In this document: piece after piece, positions 1 through 6,607 of the stretch
Position numbering within the stretch: position 1 is the first letter of the stretch
Layout of the letters: every line of letters starts with the position of its first letter
Source of the DNA: Aquabacterium sp. A3
GTDB taxonomy: Bacteria; Pseudomonadota; Gammaproteobacteria; Burkholderiales; Burkholderiaceae_C
Reading direction: 5' to 3'
DNA: 64,000 nt
NCBI RefSeq assembly: GCF_038069945.1
Contig: NZ_JBBPEV010000004.1
Location: forward strand, 1-64,000
Notes under the pieces: model-generated
Database searches by the model: none
Told to the model about the DNA's origin: nothing
What the model saw: the letters and a program-made list of their open reading frames with translations, nothing else
Program-made: the position numbers and the translations under genes

Positions 1-63
1 TCAGTCGGCAAGTTAAGGCAATCCAGGTTGCCGTATGCTCCACGCCCTCTCCTCCGCGCCCCA
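1..63 (+). other. 3' tail of an upstream integron cassette (partial)
   Basis: These bases precede the first complete attC. The last ~45 bases match the sequence just before attC5 at 3177 and resemble that before attC4, so they are the end of a cassette whose gene lies outside the window. No coding region can be supported in this fragment. Confidence 0.55.
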
Positions 64-181
64 GCCTAACTGTCAGGTCAACGCGGACGCAACCAAGGGC
101 CATGCCTTCGGCATTCTCATGACCCTTGCTTGTGCCCTCCGCCCTGGCGGGCTCCGGCGCCGGTTACCTTGGTAGTTAGGC
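64..181 (+). repeat. attC site 1 (118 bp)
   Basis: The site is bounded by GCCTAAC (64-70, fits the RYYYAAC inverse core) and GTTAGGC (175-181, fits the GTTRRRY core). The inner arms GGTCAAC and GGTTACC form an imperfect dyad, as in integron attC sites, which recombine as folded single strands. The sequence is almost identical to the sites at 1223, 2367 and 3177, the hallmark of a resident chromosomal array. Its orientation puts + strand genes after each core site, so an integrase would be expected to the left. Confidence 0.9.
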
Positions 182-186
182 CTCTT

Positions 187-408
187 ATGAACAAAACTGA
201 CGCAGCTGCTATTGCAACTCATCTGGAAAACGCAATCTCGCAGCTCTCGCTTGCGTTGCGAGAAGCACAGGAACGCCTTGATCCCGCCGCACATGAAAAT
301 TTCAAACGCTTGATCGGCTCTCAAATCGGCAAGCTTTCGTTTGAAGGCCTAGAGCCAATCTATGCAGAACATCCAGACCTTGCACCGCCAGGAGTTTTAG
401 AAGAATGA
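187..408 (+). CDS. small cassette protein of unknown function (73 aa)
   Basis: I do not recognise this protein. The frame stays open back into attC1, but the first ATG after the recombination core is at 187, six bases beyond the site, as is usual for cassette genes that start right behind attI/attC. The product is soluble, without a signal peptide or membrane segment. An N-terminal helix rich in Ala, Glu and Leu (about residues 5-38) suggests a short coiled coil; the C-terminal third is Pro-rich. It lies alone in its cassette, and attC2 follows 42 bp after the stop. No clear ribosome binding site is visible, so expression probably depends on read-through from upstream or on an uncharacterised cassette promoter. 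Confidence 0.6.
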   Translation: MNKTDAAAIATHLENAISQLSLALREAQERLDPAAHENFKRLIGSQIGKLSFEGLEPIYAEHPDLAPPGVLEE

Positions 409-450
409 GCGCCTCAACTCGTCGGCCACAGAGCGTGCCTTCGCTCAGTG

Positions 451-538
451 GCCTAACTGTTTGGTCAAGCCGACGCCAACAGCTATGCTGTTGGTGCCCT
501 ACGCTTCGCTCCAGCGAGGCTTACTGCGGGCGTTAGGC
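451..538 (+). repeat. attC site 2 (88 bp, different family)
   Basis: It carries the same GCCTAAC (451-457) and GTTAGGC (532-538) outer boxes as its neighbours, but the interior is unrelated and 30 bp shorter, with a palindromic centre around CCAACAGCTATGCTGTTGG. This marks cassette 1 as acquired from a different attC lineage than the others in the array. Confidence 0.85.
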
Positions 539-559
539 CGCAAAAATGGTCATCAGCGC

Positions 560-976
560 ATGAAAGCACTTGGCCCCTCGCTCATCAAGTTGGCCGCTTA
601 CATCGTCGTAACTTTGGCTGCGGCTTTCTTCTTCTTCATAGCACTGCAAGGCTTGAGCGGGGATGGCCTATCAATCCAAGCACGTCGAAGTGTAGTTTTT
701 TATCCTGCGCTACCTGGTGCCGTTCTAGCGCTCGGCTTTCTTTGCTTATCAGCTGCCTGCGCTCTCCCAATCGTCTTTCTTTTGCTTAAGAAGCCACTCG
801 TTGAGGCAACTGGAATTTCAATTGGGCTGCTCATAGCCTTCGCCGGATTGATAGTAACGGCCGTTTTGTTCTTAGTTTTAGGGATCGGCGTCCCAAACGA
901 TAAACCACTAACCTTGACGAGGGTTTTCGGAGCAATCGGAATCGTTCTATATCTTATTTACAAGATTCGGCAGTGA
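560..976 (+). CDS. cassette-encoded integral membrane protein (138 aa), unknown function
   Basis: No family is recognised. The open frame reaches back into attC2; ATG 560 lies 22 bases after the core and gives a natural N-terminus with a positively charged residue followed by a hydrophobic segment. Four membrane-spanning stretches are visible (about residues 11-30, 48-74, 84-107 and 118-136), with short polar loops and a basic C-terminal end (YKIRQ). The base composition is AT-richer than the chromosomal genes to the right, consistent with foreign origin. Small multi-spanning proteins of unknown role are common in cassette arrays. Transport, immunity or phage defence are possible roles, but nothing in the sequence chooses between them. 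Confidence 0.6.
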   Translation: MKALGPSLIKLAAYIVVTLAAAFFFFIALQGLSGDGLSIQARRSVVFYPALPGAVLALGFLCLSAACALPIVFLLLKKPLVEATGISIGLLIAFAGLIVTAVLFLVLGIGVPNDKPLTLTRVFGAIGIVLYLIYKIRQ

Positions 977-1000
977 ACAAAATTTGTGCGCCTGATTACC

Positions 1001-1147
1001 GTGTGCAATCAAAGCCAACCACCACTGAACCAGCATCTGGAAAAATCTCTGGCACTCAAAGCAATTGAGTGTGGCTATGCATATGTGAAACATCAATATC
1101 CATCGGCAATTCGGCGTTTTCTCATGCGTCTTGTAATCTATCGCTAG
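1001..1147 (+). CDS. possible small cassette ORF (48 aa, GTG start)
   Basis: The 246-bp stretch between the membrane-protein stop and attC3 has one protein-like + strand frame, from GTG 1001 to TAG 1147 (upstream GTG at 986 also possible). The product would be basic, with a C-terminal segment rich in Arg, Leu and Ile. There is no convincing ribosome binding site and no ATG near the start. It could be a real minigene, the tail of a degraded gene, or chance. No other structure is seen in 977-1222. Confidence 0.25.
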   Translation: MCNQSQPPLNQHLEKSLALKAIECGYAYVKHQYPSAIRRFLMRLVIYR

Positions 1148-1222
1148 TAAAAATTGGCACATGAATTGCAACACCCAAAATGCAGGCAACCGCACCAGCA
1201 AAACCTTCCACTCCGCGCCGCA

Positions 1223-1340
1223 GCCTAACTGTCAGGTCAACGCGGACGCAACCAAGGGCCATGCCTTCGGCATTCTCATGGCCCTTGGTTGTACTCTCCG
1301 CCCTCACGGGCTCCGGCGCCGGTTACCTTGGTAGTTAGGC
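1223..1340 (+). repeat. attC site 3 (118 bp)
   Basis: GCCTAAC (1223-1229) and GTTAGGC (1334-1340) bound a sequence differing from attC1 at only a few positions, for example CTCACGG where attC1 has CTGGCGG. Spacing and inner arms are intact, so the site should still be recombinogenic. Confidence 0.9.
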
Positions 1341-1417
1341 AGATTGAGCCAGGCATTTTGGGGGTGTACATTACATCCATCAACGGATACATTTGATCAA
1401 TCTTATTTATTATCAAC

Positions 1418-2083
1418 ATGAAAATCAGTTATCATAAAAAAATCGTTAGCGCCTCACTGCTAACTGCGTTGGCTGTGGGCGCGAGCGCGTCTCACGCCCA
1501 AGTAGCTCACTTGGATCTGACAATTGGCTCTCGCTACAGCCCCGACCAGCATTACGACGTAACGTATACCCCTGAAAATTCTGATTTTTTCGACGCTTGG
1601 GTGTGGGGCAGGACCCCCTCAGGGGAAGCAACTTACCTCCACTTCAGTCTCGGAACTTCAGGCCTCTCATCAGATCGGCCATGGCTGAGTCTTAATTTCA
1701 GCACCGCCAACCTAAACCAACCAATAGCTGTTGGCACCTAAACCAACACGGAGCGGGCCCCGTTCGAGTCCGCTGGACATGCCGGCTTTAGTATTGGCTT
1801 CGGTCCTTATGGCAACAATGCGGTGTGGGGGAGTTTTACAGTTGAAAAAGCGACTTTCTCAATTGACGGGAAAATTCAAGAGTTTTCAAGCTCCTTTGAG
1901 GCATTCGGCTCTTGCTGCTATGGCGGCGACTACGTAGACAAGTACACTGGCACATTTACATTTAGTGCAGTTCCCGAACCAGACAGTCAAATATTGCTAG
2001 CGTTAGGAATAGCTGGGTTGCTTGCATCAAGGACGCTACGTGTAAAATTAGCTGCACCAACCTCAGCACACAGCCAAAGCTAA
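1418..2083 (+). pseudogene. PEP-CTERM protein gene in an integron cassette, interrupted by one TAA
   Basis: The frame starting at ATG 1418 encodes a signal peptide (KK followed by a hydrophobic core and ASASHA cleavage region) and an exported domain, then meets TAA at 1739-1741. The same frame continues without shift to 2083 and ends in a textbook sorting tail: VPEPDSQ, a hydrophobic stretch, then an Arg-containing end. Without the stop it would be a 221-residue PEP-CTERM protein, to be anchored and processed by exosortase. A single nonsense mutation is the simplest reading; a sequencing error or independent use of the 107-aa N-terminal part are alternatives. The cassette begins after attC3 and ends at attC4. 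No family beyond the PEP-CTERM tail is recognised. Confidence 0.75.
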
Positions 2084-2193
2084 TATGAAGGGACATCGAG
2101 GCCTTTGCGGAAGCAGGCTGTGTTGCATCGCTAGATGGTTGAAATGCTAGGTGCATAGCTGTCCTTCGGCAGTCAGCTCAACATCCAGGGGCG

Positions 2194-2366
2194 CAAAGTG
2201 CCATTCGCCATCAGCCTTTTGGCTCAACAGCATCGGCGTTCTTCCACCAGGCCGAGGCGTCTGGCACACTGATCGCAAACATCAAATGGAGCGTCTGTGC
2301 AGCATTACTGTTCATCGAACCATGGCCAGTTTGCCGTGTGCTCCACGCCCTCTACTTCGCGCCACA
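2194..2366 (+). repeat. conserved cassette tail, copy A (173 bp before attC4)
   Basis: This stretch is about 85% identical, by eye, to 3004-3176, although the genes in front of the two copies are unrelated. The last ~45 bp also recur before attC1. Substitutions are not concentrated in third codon positions in any frame I tested, so it does not look like a conserved coding region. Together with 2084-2193, where nothing is seen, it fills the gap between the PEP-CTERM frame and attC4. Confidence 0.7.
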
Positions 2367-2484
2367 GCCTAACTGTCAGGTCAACGCGGACGCAACCAAG
2401 GGCCATACCTTCGGCATTCTCATGGCCCTTGCTTGTACCCTCCGCCCTAGCGGGCTCCGGCGCCGGTTACCTTGGTAGTTAGGC
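2367..2484 (+). repeat. attC site 4 (118 bp)
   Basis: GCCTAAC (2367-2373) and GTTAGGC (2478-2484) with intact inner arms. Nearly identical to attC1, 3 and 5. Confidence 0.9.
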
Positions 2485-2489
2485 TACTC

Positions 2490-2957
2490 ATGAGAAAAAG
2501 TTCAGCATGCTACCTAAAAGCGCTATCCGCAGTGATTGCCAGCATATTACTTACATTCGTTGTGGGCTCATTAATAGGAACTCCGATTAATCCCACTATG
2601 TCTCGGCACGTTCAAGCCAAAGCAGATACTGCTGTTGTAACAGGCATGGTCTTCCGAGAAGGTGAGGCAGAGGCATACTTTGCCGTACCAAGCACGCCAA
2701 ATCCGCCATTTTGGGTTGCCGTTCTGGACTGGCACGCGTGGTTGCTGGCACCTTTGCTCATAATAGCGCTCATGGCACTTCGGCCTGCAGCAATACCTTC
2801 ACTTATTGTGTATTGCGCTGCTGCCATCTCCTTGTACTATTTAGTAGCACCAACAACCGCTCTCGTACTTATCGTTTCGGGAACCTTAGGGACACTTGGC
2901 ATCTACGGACAGGGAAAGCTCAAAGACTTCCATCAGCGGAAGAAAAATCTCCATTAA
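2490..2957 (+). CDS. cassette-encoded membrane protein (155 aa), unknown function
   Basis: The first ATG behind attC4 is at 2490, five bases after the core. The protein starts MRKSS and has a hydrophobic N-terminal segment (about residues 9-31), a ~45-residue polar region probably outside the membrane, then three close hydrophobic segments (about 72-90, 95-112 and 116-134) and a basic Lys-rich tail (QRKKNLH) likely in the cytoplasm. The layout resembles a sensor-like membrane protein with one periplasmic loop, but no family is recognised. The conserved tail copy B and attC5 follow. Base composition is AT-rich compared with the chromosome. Confidence 0.6.
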   Translation: MRKSSACYLKALSAVIASILLTFVVGSLIGTPINPTMSRHVQAKADTAVVTGMVFREGEAEAYFAVPSTPNPPFWVAVLDWHAWLLAPLLIIALMALRPAAIPSLIVYCAAAISLYYLVAPTTALVLIVSGTLGTLGIYGQGKLKDFHQRKKNLH

Positions 2958-3003
2958 TTGAAGAATGTCGTAGCCCTGGCAACCGTGCCATGAAAACGAG
3001 TAC

Positions 3004-3176
3004 CAAATTGCCACTCGCCATCGGCCTTTTTCTCAAACAAGCTCAGTGGTCTTCCACCAGACCGAGGCGTCTGGCACACTGCTCTCAAACATCAAGGGTA
3101 GCGTCTGTGCAGCATCACTGTTCATCGAACCACGGCCAGTTTGCCGTGTGCTCCACGCCCTCTCCTCCGCGCCCCA
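3004..3176 (+). repeat. conserved cassette tail, copy B (173 bp before attC5)
   Basis: Homologous over its full length to 2194-2366 with no gaps that I can see, and placed at exactly the same distance from the attC. It fills the gap between the membrane-protein stop and attC5. No gene is supported inside it. Confidence 0.7.
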
Positions 3177-3294
3177 GCCTAACTGTCAGGTCAACGCGGA
3201 CGCAACCAAGGGCCATGCCTTCGGCATTCTCATGACCCTTGCTTGTGCCCTCCGCCCTGGCGGGCTCCGGCGCCAGTTACCTTGGTAGTTAGGC
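3177..3294 (+). repeat. attC site 5 (118 bp)
   Basis: GCCTAAC (3177-3183) and GTTAGGC (3288-3294). One visible change in the inner arm (CGCCAGTTACC instead of CGCCGGTTACC); otherwise as attC1. Confidence 0.9.
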
Positions 3295-3332
3295 TTTCTT
3301 TGGCTGGCCATCAGCACTCGGGAGGATTTACT

Positions 3333-3848
3333 ATGGGAATCACAATTCATTTCGAAGGTCGCCTGAAAGGCGATTCTGCTTACGAAGCCCTCATCCATGC
3401 TGCAGAACAATTTGCTTTGGCAAGAGGTTGGCAAGCCAAAGGCTTCCTAGTTGCGAGAACCACTTTATCCCGAGTTCGGAATGGAGAAGACTGGAACTAT
3501 GAAGGCCCAACCAAAGGAATTGAGTTGCAGCCCCATCCAAGCTCCGAGCCGATTCGCCTGGAGTTCGACGAAAACCTATTCATTCAGGAATACACAAAAA
3601 CGCAGTTTGCGCCCCCGGAAACGCATAAAGAGCTAGTTCTTCTTCTGGATCAGCTCATACCGCTCTTCGAGTCTCTTGAGGTCATCGATGAGGGGCAGTA
3701 TTTTGAAACACGCGATGAAGAACTATTGCTCAACCTGAGAGATCAATGCTTTGAGATGCTCGATGAGCATCTAGCAAATGATCTGACACTACGAGGGCCA
3801 GTACGGCTTCCAAGCGGGCGAATAGCAGACCTTGTAAGCGATACTTAA
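3333..3848 (+). CDS. cassette-encoded soluble protein (171 aa), unknown function
   Basis: ATG 3333 is preceded by GGAGGA at 3321-3326, the clearest ribosome binding site in the array, which fixes the start although the frame is open back into attC5. The product is acidic and lacks signal or membrane segments. The N-terminal 60 residues look like an alpha/beta domain (MGITIHFEGRL, then an Ala-rich helix). Residues ~95-140 are rich in Glu, Leu and Asp and look helical. I cannot name a family. A truncated attC (3885) follows 36 bp after the stop. Confidence 0.7.
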   Translation: MGITIHFEGRLKGDSAYEALIHAAEQFALARGWQAKGFLVARTTLSRVRNGEDWNYEGPTKGIELQPHPSSEPIRLEFDENLFIQEYTKTQFAPPETHKELVLLLDQLIPLFESLEVIDEGQYFETRDEELLLNLRDQCFEMLDEHLANDLTLRGPVRLPSGRIADLVSDT

Positions 3849-3884
3849 CCTCATCCGAGTGCAGCACCGCGCCTACGCGCCCCA

Positions 3885-3894
3885 GCCTAACTGG
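3885..3894 (+). repeat. attC site 6, left fragment
   Basis: CGCCCCAGCCTAACTG (3879-3894) matches the left end of the other attC sites up to the bases just after GCCTAAC, then the match stops abruptly at IS-like sequence. The right half lies about 530 bp downstream (4421-4523). Confidence 0.7.
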
Positions 3895-4420
3895 GTATAT
3901 GGACTCCCCCGCAAACGCAAGAGACTGATCGATTGAATGGCCGTGATGGGTGCGCCTGCAGTCGTATATCCGGCATCTGTGGTGGGCCCGTGTGAGCTGG
4001 CCCGTGCCGACATGGAATCTGCGTCACAGCGGAGCCAATCGGTGCAAGCGGCAGGCAAGCTGCCACGACAGTTACCGGCTTCATGCTGTGTGGGTGTGAC
4101 CCGGGGTGCCATGATGGGATATCAATCTCGTCGCAACGCTGGGAGGGGAACGTGGTTTTCTTCCTTCAAGACGGGGTTCGGGGTGCTGCCATCACGCCAT
4201 CTTGGCCTGGTAAGGCACCTTGTCTCTCAGGCACGCATAGCAAATGCGCGCCAGCTTGTTGGCCAAGGCACAGGCGCCCTTGTTGTGGCACGTCCTGGCT
4301 TGCAATTGCAGCGCCCAGCGCTTGAGCGCGCCAGGGGCTTGCCCTGTGCCTGCGCTGCCGCCACCGTCCTCAGCACGCTTCTGGCGCCGTGCACCAGCAG
4401 CATGCGCAGGTACGGGTCTA
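3895..4420 (-). mobile_element. decayed IS110/IS1111-type insertion sequence inside attC6
   Basis: The sequence between the two attC6 fragments encodes, on the minus strand, remnants of the C-terminal part of an IS110-superfamily transposase (see 4192-4421), followed by a ~300-bp non-coding end reaching TGGACTCCCCC near 3899-3910, which resembles an IS terminus. The 5' part of the transposase and the other IS end are missing, so this is a one-ended remnant. A subgroup of IS1111 elements is known to insert specifically into attC sites, which fits the position. It cannot transpose by itself. Confidence 0.65.
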
Positions 4421-4421
4421 T
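4192..4421 (-). pseudogene. IS110/IS1111-family transposase, C-terminal remnant with frameshift
   Basis: Reading the minus strand from 4421, the first frame gives DPYLRMLLVHGARSVLR, the conserved block of the transposase C-terminal (Transposase_20) domain. After about residue 35 the match moves to another frame, giving LKRWALQLQARTCHNKGACA and ANKLARICYACL, again typical of the family end, and stops at 4192-4194. The frameshift and missing N-terminal DEDD domain make it inactive. Confidence 0.65.
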
Positions 4422-4523
4422 CAAGCGGACGCCAACACTGGCGATGGCTTCGCCATTCTCATGGCCCGTGCTTGTACCCTCCGCCCTCACGGGCTCCGGC
4501 GCCGGTCACCGTGGTAGCCAGGC
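4421..4523 (+). repeat. attC site 6, right fragment with mutated core
   Basis: From TCAAGCGGACGCC onward the sequence matches the interior and right arm of the 118-bp attC family, but the terminal core reads GTAGCCAGGC instead of GTAGTTAGGC. The GTT recombination triplet is lost, so the site should not recombine even if the IS remnant were removed. Confidence 0.75.
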
Positions 4524-4598
4524 CTCTTGCAAGAAGAACTGTATATGCATACAGTTCACGGGTGCCATCCTGCACCGCCCAACAACTTCGGTATCCCC

Positions 4599-5012
4599 AT
4601 GCTTGACCACATGACATTCCGCGTATCCGACATCGCTCAGGCAAAAGCGTTTTACAGCGCAACCTTGGCCCCGCTGGGCTACAGCGTTTGTTTTGAAGGC
4701 AACTACGGCTCAAACATCCTTGGCCTTGCCTACCCTGATGCGTCCGAGCCAGACGGGAAAAAGGCTGACGTGTGGTTCATTGATGGCCCATCTCCATATG
4801 GCGGCCCAGCCGCAACATCTGGCTGTCACCTCGCATGGCGAGCAAAAAATCGTGCGCAAGTTGATGCCTTCTACAAGGCCGCTATCGCCGCGGGCGGAAA
4901 GGACAATGGCGCGCCTGGCCTGCGGCCGGATTACCACGCCAACTACTACGGGGCGTTCGTCATTGACCCTGAAGGCAACAACATTGAAGCCGTGTGCCAT
5001 CTGCCTGAATGA
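4599..5012 (+). CDS. VOC-family protein (glyoxalase/bleomycin-resistance fold)
   Basis: The 137-residue protein starts MLDHMTFRVSDIAQAKAFY, the typical first beta strand and helix of a vicinal-oxygen-chelate module, and ends with YGAFVIDPEGNNIEAVCH, the typical last strand with its metal-side Glu. His near residue 4 and Glu near residue 130 are candidate metal ligands. Proteins of this size are usually dimers acting on small molecules (glyoxalase, dioxygenase or drug-binding relatives); the substrate cannot be told. ATG 4599 is chosen because homologous proteins begin at this strand; an upstream ATG (4527) would add 24 unrelated residues. It is the last cassette of the array; no attC is seen behind it. 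Confidence 0.85.
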   Translation: MLDHMTFRVSDIAQAKAFYSATLAPLGYSVCFEGNYGSNILGLAYPDASEPDGKKADVWFIDGPSPYGGPAATSGCHLAWRAKNRAQVDAFYKAAIAAGGKDNGAPGLRPDYHANYYGAFVIDPEGNNIEAVCHLPE

Positions 5013-5061
5013 ATAGGGTTAACGTGCCCGCAACGTCTTCCACTCCGCACCACATCCCACC

Positions 5062-5418
5062 ATGACCATCGCCGCCAACATCATCATCGCCCTCGTTGCG
5101 GTGCTGCACATGTATTTCCTGGTCCTCGAGATGTTTTTGTGGACGAAGCCCTCTGGCAGAAAGGCGTTTGGCCTGAGCCCGGAGCAAGCCGAAGCCACCA
5201 AGGTGCTTGCCGCCAACCAGGGCCTCTACAACGGTTTTCTCGCCGCAGGGTTGATGTGGGGGCTTTACCTGGGCGCGGAAGGCACACCGTTCAAGGTGTT
5301 TTTTCTGGGGTGCGTTGTGGTGGCCGGAATGTATGGTGCGGTCACAGCAAGTCGCAAGATTCTCTTCATTCAGGCCTTGCCCGCAGCCCTTGGCCTGGCC
5401 CTGCTTGTCGTGGCTTGA
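5062..5418 (+). CDS. DUF1304 family membrane protein
   Basis: 118 residues with four hydrophobic segments. The stretch HMYFLVLEMFLWTKP near the N-terminus followed by AANQGLYNGFLAAGL in the middle is characteristic of the DUF1304 family of small inner-membrane proteins, whose function is unknown. The length is normal for the family. It starts 49 bp after the VOC gene and is the first gene with the chromosomal GC-rich composition. The intervening bases still show CTTCCACTCCGC, which recurs before attC3, so the old end of the cassette array may lie here. Confidence 0.8.
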   Translation: MTIAANIIIALVAVLHMYFLVLEMFLWTKPSGRKAFGLSPEQAEATKVLAANQGLYNGFLAAGLMWGLYLGAEGTPFKVFFLGCVVVAGMYGAVTASRKILFIQALPAALGLALLVVA

Positions 5419-5526
5419 GCGCCCCGCGCTTGTCTGCGCCTTGCCGTGTCACTGCCCTTATCATGCCGTTGAACATTGGCGCGTTGGACGCGCCGCGATG
5501 GAGCGCTCTTGAATCCTGATCCCAAG

Positions 5527-5838
5527 ATGGTCATTGCATGGGTGTTGACCCTTGCTGTTCCGGTGGCCACCACCGCCGTGTTGGCGGCGTTCATGACGTT
5601 CATTCCCTTCGACACCTTGCTGGAGTTGGTCAAGCAGCACTTTGCTGCCATCGTGGGATTGCCGGTGGCAGCCGTGTTTGCTGTCTTCCTGGTGGTGGTG
5701 CTGCAACAAGCCTCGGGCCCCATCAAATTCAAGGGTCTGGGGTTCGAATTCGAAGGCACGTCTGGTCAGGTGGTGCTGTGGATTGCCTGCTTCCTGGCGA
5801 TGGCCGCGGCCATCAACATGACATGGTCTCTGCACTGA
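5527..5838 (+). CDS. small membrane protein of unknown function
   Basis: About 103 residues with three hydrophobic segments (about residues 2-24, 37-60 and 80-98). Between the second and third is a short polar stretch, GPIKFKGLGFEFEGTSGQ, which looks like a small hairpin exposed at the membrane surface. No family name can be given with certainty. The start is uncertain: ATG 5527 leaves a clean N-terminal membrane segment, while an in-frame upstream start at 5476 would add 17 polar residues. The methyltransferase gene begins 52 bp downstream on the same strand. Confidence 0.6.
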   Translation: MVIAWVLTLAVPVATTAVLAAFMTFIPFDTLLELVKQHFAAIVGLPVAAVFAVFLVVVLQQASGPIKFKGLGFEFEGTSGQVVLWIACFLAMAAAINMTWSLH

Positions 5839-5890
5839 GTGCACTGATCCGCCCACACAAACCAATCGCAGACGCCAGACCGGCGCCCTC

Positions 5891-6505
5891 ATGATGGCTG
5901 GACCCGACACTTCATTTTGGCAAGCCCGCTTCGAACAACAACAAACCGGGTGGGATCGCGGAGGCCCCAGCCCCCAGCTCCTGGATTGGCTGGCCCACCA
6001 CGAAGTGCCGATGGGGCGCGTGGCGGTTCCGGGGTGCGGCCACGGCTGGGAGGTTGCCGAACTGGCCCGTCACGGGCATGAGGTGGTGGCACTGGATTAC
6101 ACCCCTGCCGCGGTAGACAGCACTCGGCGCCGCTTACAGACCCTGGGCCTGCGCGCCCAGGTGGTGCAGGCCGACGTGCTGCATTACGAGCCCCCGGCGC
6201 CGTTTGATGCCGTTTACGAGCAGACCTGCCTGTGCGCCATCCATCCCGAGCACTGGGGCACCTACGCAGCGCAGTTGCACCGCTGGCTGCGCACAGACGG
6301 CCGCTTGCTGATGCTCATCATGCAGCGCCCTCGTCCTGCGGCCATCGAAGAAGGGCTGATCGAAGGCCCGCCGTACCATTGCGACATCAATGCGGTGAGG
6401 GCCTTGTTTCCCGAACGCCTGTGGCATTGGCCCAAGCCCCCTTACGCCAAGGTGGCACATCCCAGCCTCTCACACGAACTGGCGGTGGTGCTGCGCAAGC
6501 GCTGA
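5891..6505 (+). CDS. SAM-dependent methyltransferase, TPMT-like
   Basis: 204 residues of the thiopurine S-methyltransferase superfamily. FWQARFEQQQTGWDRGGPSP at the N-terminus and the AdoMet-binding loop VAVPGCGHGWEVAELARHGH are diagnostic; LDYTPAAVDSTRRR supplies the acidic residue that binds the ribose. YEQTCLCAIHPE lies in the usual substrate-side loop. Bacterial members methylate thiols, tellurite/selenite or other small soft nucleophiles; which one here is unknown. It is cytoplasmic and starts ATGATG (5891 or 5894). Confidence 0.85.
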   Translation: MMAGPDTSFWQARFEQQQTGWDRGGPSPQLLDWLAHHEVPMGRVAVPGCGHGWEVAELARHGHEVVALDYTPAAVDSTRRRLQTLGLRAQVVQADVLHYEPPAPFDAVYEQTCLCAIHPEHWGTYAAQLHRWLRTDGRLLMLIMQRPRPAAIEEGLIEGPPYHCDINAVRALFPERLWHWPKPPYAKVAHPSLSHELAVVLRKR

Positions 6506-6607
6506 AAAACCCAGGCTTATCGGCGGATGGGCCCGAGGGCATCGGCGCTAAGGTACAGGCCATCCTGACCAGGGTTGCGGCACGCCCACACAAGGCCGCA
6601 TGCAGCC

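Noticed and set aside
12..19. GTTAAGGC as a further attC core
   Set aside because: It does not fit GTTRRRY and has no partner box or arms.
130..186. Gene starts inside attC sites (also 461, 2472 and 3243)
   Set aside because: The frames are merely open through attC; the first ATG behind each core gives the sensible N-terminus.
2194..2366. Short conserved minus-strand or + strand peptide in the cassette tails
   Set aside because: Differences between the two copies fall on all codon positions and both strands have stops in one copy or the other.
64..3294. CRISPR-like reading of the repeated 118-bp units
   Set aside because: Units are too long and too far apart, genes lie between them, and the ends are GCCTAAC/GTTAGGC as in attC.
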